64,000 nt of DNA, taken from assembly GCF_000516985.1 (NCBI RefSeq), contig NW_006917097.1, positions 434,001 through 498,000 on the forward strand. Reading direction: 5' to 3'. A program made the translations under genes and the position numbers. The stretch's first letter is position 1. Each line of letters starts with the position of its first letter. Source of the DNA: Pestalotiopsis fici W106-1. Taxonomy: Eukaryota > Ascomycota > Sordariomycetes > Amphisphaeriales > Sporocadaceae. Positions 44,244-54,444 of this stretch are shown here, in pieces. Under the pieces are notes generated by a model. It was not told the origin of the DNA, made no database searches, and saw only the letters and a program-made list of their open reading frames with translations.

Positions 44244-46505
44244 TCATGAAAATCCAAAACCGAGGGTTGAATCTGTCAGCCCAATTTGTGCAAAATTGGA
44301 AAAGTCCAATGGTCCGAGAGGATCAAACCACTCTTGACTATAAATATCCATTGCAGGGAGCATGTCAGAAACGGGCATTGGGGTTTGAGTTGGAGTGAAC
44401 TGTGCTGTTCCTAGGCCAACACGAGACTGAAAGCTATGCAGCTCGCTGGACTGAGAAGGCCTCTGCGAGGTAAAGATACCCGCTCGATCTTGCAAGCGGG
44501 ATTCTGGTCCACCTAATGATGTGACCTGGGATGACCGACGTCCATCCTGGCTGGCCGTTGGAGTGGCAGGCAAGTTTGGGGTCCCGCCGGCCTTCTCTGA
44601 TGGAATTTGGCCCTGTGAGTCGGGATTGGAGCGATTGCATGAACCATCTGAACGAATAGCTGCCTCTCGTGTCTGTTGCCCATTGCTATTCGTTGGACTA
44701 ACCGGGGTTTCTTGGATGACTTCATAACCTTCGTCTTGTTTTCTCTGGAGGGCAGATGCGAGATGCTCGACTCCACGAGCGCATGATTCGGGCCACGCGG
44801 TACCCCTAGCCGAAAGCTGCTTGAGAATATACAACGCTTTTCTTGCATATCTAGAAAATCCAATCAGCTTCGTACCCATGCCCAACGCGGTCGGGAAAAC
44901 TTACTTTTGCGCCGAGGAAAGCGTCGTCTCCCCTTCCAGAGCGGCATATGTGAGCACAAAACAGCCCATCCAGACGGACCAAGTCATCGAGGGATAGAGT
45001 AGGATATTCTGGGAGGATGCACCTTTTTGTCGAGGGTCGTTTGATATAATTGCATCAATCAATGCTCTCGCGGAACTGATGCACGATTGTAGCGCTGCCC
45101 GTGAGGCAGGTGACTTGACATTGGAGGCCAAAAGAGGTCGGTTCAAGTTGATAATGGATTCGTGATATTTAATCATTAGGAGAGATCCTTGGAATGGTGA
45201 TATTCTTGTTGAGTTTGACGAGTCATTATTCTCATCTTCGAATTCTAGTCGGCCTTCACTTTTTTCTTGAACCTCGTTGGCCCACTTCGCGAGCTCAGAT
45301 TGCACATGCAAAGCTCGATCCACGGTATCGTGACGAGCGGCTATGGACTTGTTTCGCAGCTCGAGGATGAGTCCGCGGAGGCGAGCATGCTTTGCAATCA
45401 GTGTCATGAACAGGAGAGGTCTGGCTATTCATGGGCGTTGGTCAGCTACCTTCACATTGGCGTGTATAACAAGTTGTCCTTATTTACCTTCTGCTGACTC
45501 TCCCGCTGGAGAATCCTTGTGTAATTCGTTCAAGGGAAGACAGACGTCGCAGTCATCATCCACTATAGCTAGTGGATGGCCAAGGGATTGGCAGACGATC
45601 CTTTCTAGGCCATATAAAGACCACCATATCCGCTTCCGCATGGCCGCTTCGTGGTTGTTGAAGTTGGAATAACGCACCGGGCATCGGTGAAGACCAAGGT
45701 GAAATGACATTCTCACAATAACGCCGCCGAGCCTGGAGGCCATGTTATATCTGAGCATGGATACTAGGAAAAGCTGAACACACAAAACGGCCTGTAGGCT
45801 CTTCAGAGAGGCAGGACACCCAAGCGCGAAAACTATACTCGAGGCAATGTGCTCAGAATTGAGAAACACGAGATTGTTGGGAATAGCAGACTGATGTACG
45901 CCAAGTTGTCGAGAGTCGGCTAGGGATATTGATACCATTGATCGGACTATGGTTGCATCTGCTTCGCTGATATTAGAGATGCCGACGGATGCGACCCTCT
46001 CAAATGTTTGCAAGACTTCGGGTCCGTGTAGGAATGGGTACGCTGGGTGCCAATTCTCAAAGTAGCTCTTCGTCCACTGCACCAAGTGGTCAAAGTTAAC
46101 TGTCGGCGCACCTCGCGCTGTATCCTCGATTATCTCGTCTTGCCGCCAAAATGGTGCACGGGATCGAGTAGCGGGGGTTTCAATCTGTTCTGGCCCAGGT
46201 TCCACAAGTTCGTCTTCTTCGCCCGGGACAAGATCACCTCGAACATTGTTCTTGTCCACCGGGCGTGCATTTCGCGATAGTATATCATATACGGTCCGTA
46301 TGAAGTAGATCCCACTGCCGCTGCCGATGAAGCGAGGCAAGCCCTTCTTGCCGCCGTTCCTCATCAGCCCAAATTCTCTCGTGACATGGTCCTCGGATTC
46401 CGTCCTTTTTCTTTTCTCTGGCCGCTGAGTCTGGACTGGAGACTTTCTTGCGTCGTTGGGATTCGACCATCCGTCGAATCTGGGGCTACTCGTCGTTTCG
46501 CTCAT
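44244..46505 (-). CDS. Fungal transcription factor (middle homology domain) lacking a zinc cluster
   Basis: Three exons (46505-45488, 45424-44905, 44850-44244) with introns of 63 and 54 nt give 714 residues. The ATG at 46505 is the first in frame. A basic RPEKRKR (about residue 29) may be a nuclear signal. LPRFIGSGSGIYFIRTVYDIL is the sequence that normally follows a Zn2Cys6 cluster, and RKRIWWSLYGLERIVCQSLGHP is the hallmark of the PF04082 middle homology domain. The C-terminal 200 residues are Gln/Ser/Pro-rich. No C-x2-C-x6-C cluster is encoded in the gene or in the 600 bp upstream, so DNA binding must come from a partner or be absent. The next gene upstream encodes a zinc cluster without this domain. 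Short introns with CTGAC/CTGAT branch sites support the model. Confidence 0.83.
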
Positions 46506-47123
46506 GATGACAAGCAATGGTCACCCAGTCTTGGCGCCACCACTTGCAGATTTTAGGTGCTGTCAGGCCTCGGGAACTTGGCGCTCTCCCATGGCAGCTC
46601 TGTTGAACTCGTCCGGAAGTAGACGGTTCCGTGGCGTGTCCTTTCAAAGGACAACCTGCTATATGTCCTTCATTAATTCGCTTGACCGACAGACTAGTGA
46701 GGCACGCAACGACGTTGGTAATGTTGATCACGGCACGTGATGCATCCAAAGTCAAAAGTTCAAGTCACCAGCGATCTGCATTGGTGATGTTCACAGGCTT
46801 GGCCGACATTTGAATTTAGCACCCAGCCAGTTGGGGCGCTCTAGCGCAGCTGACCCCGCAAAATTCTGAGCAGGGCTGGTTTGGTGGAGATGAGCCAAGC
46901 ATTTTAGCAGGGCAGGTAAACCCAAGGTCTATATACTGATCATGTTTTGTGTATAAATACATTGTAGTAGACATCAAAGCTGGTTTGCATCTAAATGCGA
47001 CGGAGAACATGCAAAGATATGAAAATCGATGTCGTTTCCCCATTGATTAGCCAGGGTTGCAAGGGTCGTTTTCGACAACATAAAATCAATTCGTGCTTCC
47101 ATTCTTTTCATGGCGCATTCAAA
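46506..47123. other. Spacer between the two regulator genes
   Basis: About 620 bp. I searched it for a zinc-cluster exon belonging to the downstream regulator and found none. It serves as promoter of one gene and 3' flank of the other. Confidence 0.5.
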
Positions 47124-48267
47124 TCAGAAATATATATTTTCGTTATCCTTGGCAAATATACTCGCTCTACCCTGATGGCGTGCTCTTGTTGATGATTCTG
47201 GAAGCTGTCCCGGCATAGATCTTGTGTCGCTCGTCGCGGGAGATGCACTCTGATGCTGTTGATACACGGGCTGGCCCATCATGAGGTTGTTCTGTTGAAT
47301 GCCCGGAGTTTCGATGCCAAACGCCCCCCAAGGTCCTTGAGGGCTGACATGATGCGTCACCCCCAGGTCAAACGAAGAGTCAGGAGTTTGTGCCGAGGCT
47401 GCCGGTACGCTGATGCCAACTGGCCAGGGCTCATTTTCCGTCGACGTAGTGTCGAGGGAGGCCGATCCGCGTGCATGGCTGCTCATGCCAAGTGAAGGGA
47501 CAACACCGCTCGCTGCTGGTGCTGCTCCGGGTGGTGGTGCTGCTGCTACTAGGCTGGCGCCATGCTGCTTATCCAGAAACCAAGACCTCGCCTCATCGCG
47601 AGTCTCCAACGGAAATTGAGTCCATCCTTGCACCAGTTCGGTCTTGGACTGTGACGATGGCTTCATGAACCGTCGACCGGCATCGGAATACCTGCCTTGC
47701 TCGACCGATCCGGCATGAATCTCGGAAAGGGCAAAGAACAATGCTCGCTCCGTGTCTAGGAGCCGCTTCTCCAGGGAATTCAGGTAACCTGCTGGAAGTC
47801 CTCTGTCGAACGGGCGGGGTTCAAACGATTAGCGTCCGGACAAAGATTGCTGCGGCGCTTGGACTTGTAGAGGGGAGCTTTGGAGGGGTTACAAACCTCC
47901 TGTTTTGTTCGGGGTAATGGCACTTGTCTGGTGCGCCTGCGCACTGGGAGCACACGGGTCTAGAGTGCTAATGGTTAGCGGTCGTAGAGCTGATTTGTGA
48001 TAGGTATGCTGTGATAGGTTTACGTTTTACGGTCGCACTGGAGAAGACCGTCAGTCAGTATATACTCGGGTGTTCTTCTCGGTTAATAAGAATTGATGGG
48101 TTTCAGTTGCTGACTTTTTGTTTCTTGGCCCTACAAAGTCCGCAGGCAATCGTCATGGATCCCGTGGTTTCCGCTACCACAATGATATTAGCAGCTATTC
48201 CCTGATGGTAGCAACAAAATGATGATGGTCAACACTTACCAGCCTTGCTCTCGCTGATATCTCCCAT
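47124..48267 (-). CDS. Zn2Cys6 transcription factor without middle homology domain
   Basis: Five exons are proposed: 48267-48240, 48173-48115, 48037-48024, 47959-47897 and 47802-47124 (introns of 66, 77, 64 and 94 nt), giving 280 residues. Joined, they encode ACGLCRAKKQKCDRKTPVC and then SQCAGAPDKCHYP, an exact C-x2-C-x6-C-x6-C-x2-C-x6-C zinc cluster, followed by RGLPAGYLNSLEKRLLDTE, the usual linker and dimerisation helix. Three introns cut the cluster and one exon is only 14 nt. The rest is Ser/Gln/Pro-rich without a known domain. It should bind DNA at CGG triplets as a dimer. A start at the second-exon ATG (MTIACGLC) is an alternative. The promoter has a CCCCGGACTTG site, also found before the dehydrogenase gene, so it may regulate both. 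Confidence 0.78.
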
Positions 48268-48816
48268 ATCGTTGACACGTCCTTCTTTGCTTTTTTCTGT
48301 CTGGGTGACGACGATGCCGCCAGTCTCCTCGGATTGGTGACTCCGTTATCAATCAGCAGTAGTAGTGATGATCGTCACGGGTATTTTCTCGAATTCTGGT
48401 AATATAGAATTTCTTTGGCTAAAGCCCTCGCAGCAGCTAAGTAGTAAGACAGTTTATTATTGTGGTGACTCCGGAGTGCAAGTGAATGCCCCCCCGGCTG
48501 AAAGAAGTGGACAGCGCTGATAGAAAAGGATGACCCCCGGACTTGCAAAACCCCGGGCGGCCGCTAGAAATTGGCAGCTTGGCGCAACCACCGACCGTTT
48601 GCTGTCATTGTTCCAAATTGATTAACAATTGACTGTTCAGCCCTTTTACATCATAGTAAACCTTGGAGTCTTTAATATATGCGCATAACCTTATGTAATC
48701 CAACTTACCATCTGCAACTACGTTGTAGACAGGTAAAAAAAAAATGCCGATAGAAAACACAACTTGCGACGTGTTGGATGCGGGGGAAAAAACAATGAAT
48801 TTTACTATAAGGGCAT
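48268..48816. other. Zn2Cys6 gene promoter and receptor 3' flank
   Basis: About 550 bp with a G/C-rich patch at 48485-48560 that carries the shared CCCCGGACTTG element. No gene is supported. Confidence 0.5.
48535..48545. promoter_or_regulatory. CCCCGGACTTG element upstream of the Zn2Cys6 gene
   Basis: The 11-mer lies about 270 bp upstream of the Zn2Cys6 start and is identical to 42576-42586 in the dehydrogenase promoter. CCCCGGG follows 7 bp later. It fits autoregulation by a CGG-binding factor. Confidence 0.45.
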
Positions 48817-50356
48817 CTACCTAAGTTGGTTCATCCCTCTCGATTGGCTTTCGCTACGAATCAACGTGCGTACACCCGCCGCTCCCTTTTCGGTTTCGCT
48901 GGCGCTTTTGAATAGGTCGCACCTCACTATTTTGAAGTCGGGGTCTTGGCTATTGTCGGTCTCGGACCTGTCTCCATGTACAGAACTGTGCGCGCTGCTG
49001 TGGAATTCAAACGTGCCCGTGCTGTTGGAGCGGGAGCGGAGCTCAAACTCATCTCCCCGAGTCTCCGAGACGACACGAATCTCCTTTGTCACAAAGATTT
49101 CGTCGAGCGAGCTTGTGAGCACCGGCCAGAAGACCGGAACAGAGGCGCAGATGTTGGCCACATTCACCTCTGCAATCGACAGGACGACGCTGATGGGAGA
49201 ATACCAGGAGGGATCGAAGGTTGGGCTCGTCGCTGCTTGGTGAGCAATGAGCGTCGCAAGGCGCCAAATGGAGATGCAAACAACTCTAAACATCCAGAGC
49301 CTGTTAGTGAAGTTTCTTCTTAAGAGGAGCGGTTGCGGAAATCCAGAAAACTCACAAGCAACCTCCGGCCAACAAGCCAGCCAAGCCAACCCTATTGACC
49401 GCCATCCCGTTTGTATTAAAGTAAAGATACATTGGAAGCAACAATATCAAAGCGTCTAGACCCATGTTGAAACCCGCATGCCCAGTGAAGGTCTCCACGA
49501 ATGGGCCTCTGGTCAAAGAGCCGTAACCGAAGCAGTTCTTCTCACTATCAGGCACGAGAACGGACCAAAAGTCGTTGACGGGTATGCACGGCATCCAGGC
49601 CAAGATGGTGAAAGCTATGCCCCAGAGAGATGTTACTGTCAGGAGGACGTAACATGCATATCTCAATTTCTGATCGTTGAAGACCCGAAGATACTGCAAG
49701 AGCAATGATATCTTGATCAGTGTCGTGGACATGATATAAGTACCATTTCCGATGTAAAATAACTTGACAGGTCAGTACATTCTGCCAGACTATTCTCGTC
49801 GTCATGTTGTTTGCTTACTTTCAAGTAGGACGCCATTGTGTCCGTACTTAATAATATGAAATGTTGACCCATGCCATAACTCGGCACTACAAAATCATAA
49901 CGTTAGTATATATGTGCGCGCGCGCATTCATCTCGGCATTGAAACGGGGCAAAGACTTACTGATGCAAATGCAAATGGCTCCCGTTAATCCCACAACCTA
50001 TCAAACCTCGAAAAGTTAACAATCATTCAGATAAGTTGTACCGTTTCTGTTGCTCTCGATACGTACCAGAACAAGAGCCAAGAAAAAATCATCCCATCCA
50101 GGTGAATAAGTAATAAAAAATCTTGTGTAGAATCGAAACATGGCGCACGCCCAAGACAACAGCTGCATTCCAAGTTAGAAGTCCGTCTTTCAATCTTCTT
50201 TCGTTGTCGCCGGAAGCCGGTCACAAAATGGGGGGTTTTCCATACGATGCATGTCACAGTCACCCCAAGGACAGTCTCCCGCTTGTTAGCCGTCGGTAGC
50301 GGCTCATTGAGATTGTCGTAAGAGCCCAAGAGGGCAGACAGGCTATCATCGGACAT
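48817..50356 (-). CDS. PTH11/rhodopsin-like seven-transmembrane protein
   Basis: Six exons (50356-50246, 50162-50067, 49997-49961, 49886-49819, 49762-49356, 49285-48817) with introns of 83, 69, 74, 56 and 70 nt give 395 residues. Phases close at every junction. The spliced product has the family's pattern: VLGVTVTCILLSWACAMFRFY (TM1), then GWDDFFLALVL (about residues 58-69), VVGLTGAICICI, and YGMGQHF before the LKLFYIGNGTYIM segment. A long loop with PCIPVNDFWSV and NCF and further hydrophobic helices follow, then TSPTFDP.W and a polar, Ser/Glu-rich cytoplasmic tail of about 120 residues. Such proteins sit in the plasma membrane and sense host or nutrient signals. No CFEM domain is present. 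It lies upstream of the two regulators on the same strand. Confidence 0.85.
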
Positions 50357-53300
50357 GTTTGAACGGCGGTCTGTCTGTCGACGATGAAGCGCCCCAGGCC
50401 ACTCGCATCGGAATCTTTTGGAGGGGATTGTCTGAAAGCAATAAACTACAATGAAGACGAGAAGCCAGCTCGAATCGATTAATTTTTGATCAATTAGAAG
50501 GGGATTAGACGGTGGTACGCAGAAAACCAAGGCAATAATGGCCCCCCGACCCGAATCGGGACGGATTGGTCCTACATATTTACAAAGAGACTCGCCCCGA
50601 TGATCTCTACTCTTCTGGCATTAGGTTGTTGTCCGGGGTTGCTCACGTTTGGACGACTCGCGCCCACAGATGCCACACATTTAATGTCGAGAGTCGATCA
50701 AGGCACAAGGCACCAAGGTCCTCCCCGGACCGGCTAATGTAGCATTCGACGGCATGTCCCAGCGCCGGTCATTGAGAAAAAGATGGGCCGTGCAGTGGAC
50801 TCTCTAGTGGGTGAGGTCTCGTTTGGTTTGGTACGCAAAAAAGCAGGAAATGCCGTAGTAGTGGTACTCGAGCTTTGGTGGAGGTGGCAGACCACGATCC
50901 ACCCGATCTAGTGCACGACGAGTCCAGGACCAGACGTTGCAGAGAACTTGACAAGCGACCAAACGGCCTGATAGTTCGGAAAATTTCACATTAGGGTCCC
51001 GTGAAGTTCAACGGTTGTTACACGTATTTACATGATGTGTGACGAGCAGATGACATTTGGAGCAGATTGAATCTTTGGCTTGCCTCGAAAAATCAGCTTG
51101 CTAGTACTGCAACTGCCGACCACTAGTATATCATCAGTGTGAAGTTTGGACGGCTTATTGATTTGTGATAGCCTTGTCATCTACCAATCACCACTGCTAG
51201 CATACGGGGATTCCGCAGGTGCGCTATTTGTTCTGGAATGCACCAAGGAAATAGATTGGACCGCTCCAGTGTCCAGGCTCGACGATAGTCGACAAATAGA
51301 CCCGAAGTCATGGAACGCTAACTCATATTTTCGTCCCAATCTTGTGCCGTGAGGCGAGGCAGTGTAGTCCAAGGCTGGAAAAGAGGAAACGTTGATATGA
51401 GAAATGTCCTACATAGTATAATATCATCAACGCTAACAGAGTAGCAGTTGTAGGGCTTCACGGGTAGGTAACGTCTAGTAGTCACGCCAAATTTTCCTGT
51501 TCAAGTCAGGTCGTTGATGTCTGGTGCCAATTGGCCAACGCGTACGTGCGCGTATCGGCAATGAACTCGAGACAGATCTGCTGGCGCTATCCCTGCCGCA
51601 GTGGAACCTATATCGCCTTTTTTTGCAAGCTTGCACCAGGCACTCGACAAAGAATACACGTGGGACTGGGATGAGCCACCGAGAAAGACTCGAAACGACG
51701 TAGTATTCAATGGCAACACACCACGGTAATTGTAATTGCTGCGCACCTTATCACGATGCACTAATGGGCTAGGTTCCTGGACCTCGTTCGGCACTTGGGG
51801 TGATGAGCATTTCAATTGTGGTTGTGCGAGATATCCCATGTGCCTCTCTTGTTTCAATACTGGACCAACCCCAAAGAACTTATTTTAGCAAGGAAACAAT
51901 AAAAGTTTTAGAACGGGAGACGCAACCCGTAGAGACTAGCGGTGACTTGGAACGCTGGCTGAGGCTCTACTGGCCCATGCCATGCCGCCGGCATCCCATC
52001 CCGGGGGCACGATTCCCCATGGCTTCCTGCATTCTCCACTATGGAGCAAAATAAAAGTGGCCATCTGCTAAAGTTTCATTTGACCTAAGATACTACCACC
52101 TACGTACTCGTAATACTACCCTAACCTCTTTTCACTCGGGTCTAACCTCCAAGACCTCGAGTCGAGATCCGGCCTTGGTCGTGGTCAGGGGGCATAGGCC
52201 ATTCCTTCAGTCTTGGCGAACCTGTGAAGGCTCAAGGGTCAACGACAGCCGGAATAACGCCAGTAAAGTATAGTACTTGTGTGTATTGTATTGTATTGTA
52301 TCAATCAATCAATCAATGGTCGGAAAAAATAGGTTTGCTAATTGGCACTGCGCCCACTTGAATTATGACGTATGCTACGAAGCAAAGGTATATAATACTA
52401 CTAGTCCTTATCCATTACGCAACCTGTAACCATGGATGGGGATAGTGTGTAGTGAGTTGTGATAATTTACAATGGACCACCAACCCAAATCCACACGCAG
52501 CATAACGAAAAAGAAATGACTACTACTGACATACCTTGAAAGAATTGCTTATTCCCGTCACCCGTCGGGCAATAATTCATGCCGACTACACATACCTGTC
52601 AACATGGGCTACCAAACCGCTAGACGATAGTTTTATCATCCCGACTTGTGTGCTTAATTACTATTCTAGAATTCGAGAGATCTGCCCGCGCTCAGCACCA
52701 AACCTTTCTTCCCGTCTTCTGGGGACGAGCCCCTCTCTCTATGATTCGCGATCCCGTGGTCTAGTCACGCGGATCGTTGGTTGTTCGCAAAAGTTGCCCC
52801 GTCAAGGATCTTACACCCGACACAAGGAGCGTTCGACTAGAATCTCCACACGGGACCCAAAAGCATTGCAACCTCAGGGTGCTGGTATGCGACTCTAAAA
52901 GGGACCTGGCGTACCAAGCGACACTGCAACAAGTTAGAACACAAACGTGGTAACCACTGAAGTTGTCTGGCTTGGTTGGATCCCTTGTCATAAAGTGCCA
53001 TTATTGTGGTGTCTGGTTCCAGTGATCTGCGCTTCTCGTCCTTGCTTTTTTTGCTCTTTTCTTTCTTTAAGGCGCTTCCATCGCGGGTGCAAGGACCTCA
53101 ACTTGACCTTGACTCTCACCGCGTGGAATTCCTGCGGGTGGACTCAAATCGCACAAACGCGAAACGGAGATTGGGTAGATCATCCTGCCCGCTTGCCAGG
53201 CCCCCTTGAGACTTTTGTGATCCATAATCTGGACCCTGGGACGACGTATGAGCTTTGACTTGGCACATTCAGGGTGCCAAAATCCGAGTACGGGTTCGGA

Positions 53301-54444
53301 GAATAATATATTGCCTGGGATCTGCTCAAAGCTTATCGTAGATGCGCCGTGGTGCCCGCCGCTAGATGCATCCCAGCTATTATAAAAAAGGATTCGATTG
53401 CTCATCAAGAGGCCAAAGAAGATTCGCTGGCGCGTCCGTAATATCATTCATGTCAGAGACTTCACCAAGTTTGGTCAAGTGAGCCAAAAGCACGGTTGAC
53501 CTGGTGCTCAAACGGTCGGGTTGAATCATCTTGTGAACACTGCTGGCTATATCCAATTTTGTTGTTTCAGGGTCTTCTCGGTGGCAGCAAGAAGATAAGT
53601 ATAGTCATTGCCTCGCAGAGCATTATAAGGGGGCTGACTAAGTGTAGATGAGCCTCAATGGCGGCAGTAGATATCCGAAAAAAGCGGACGGTGCTCAGAG
53701 TTGCCCTAGATGGGCTCAGCAATTCGCTCCGTTGCTTTACACTGCTTGTCAAATGCGACAAACGCACGAACGAAAGCGTCCAGGTTCCAGGACATGTGAA
53801 CAACTCTGCAGCGAGCTTTGAATGAAGCAACTTGACGAGTATCTATTATGAGTCTCCTTGAGGCAGAACTCATTAAGCCTGTTCCAATTCCTGGAGCAAA
53901 CGAGCAGCTGCCCGGCAAAGTCAAGACTCAAAATTCAATTTTGTGGCTTTCGCAGTTCCTGGAGCCAGCCGATAGAATGCAAGACCAGGCTTGAGAGTCA
54001 AGAGCTCATTGGTCCGCCCTGAAAGGAAAAGATTGAAACAAGTGGCAAAAGCGGGCTAAAACGGACCAAATATAGGTGACAGTGTATACACACCATAATT
54101 GGTTCGATGCTCACAAATATTTGAGACGCTCTACTCTCTTCAGACGACTCTCCGATCGATTCATTTTGAACATACTTCATTCACAAGAAAAAGAAGCACT
54201 ACTTGTGTGGCGCCGATGATCTATTGCAGCTACCATGTTTGCAAGGATACTATTGGCGGAATGAAAACTGCCATTCACCATTACCTCCGGTAGCGAAGAG
54301 GGGATTAGGCTCACTCGGGTTGCATTTACCCCGGAATGATCTACATGGGGATTGACTGAAGATCAAAATGTATAGACTCGCGACAGGAAATCTCAAGATG
54401 ACTTCATATCAAAAACGACGCCCGAGTACGTGAGCACTTCAAGC
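50357..54444. other. 4.1 kb intergenic stretch, no supported gene
   Basis: This spans the divergent space between the receptor (minus) and the glycosidase (plus). Only short frames are seen, none with a domain or splice chain. A small compound microsatellite lies at 52284-52316. Confidence 0.5.
52284..52316. repeat. Compound microsatellite (TATTG)3-(TCAA)4
   Basis: Three TATTG units followed directly by four TCAA units in non-coding DNA. Confidence 0.85.
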
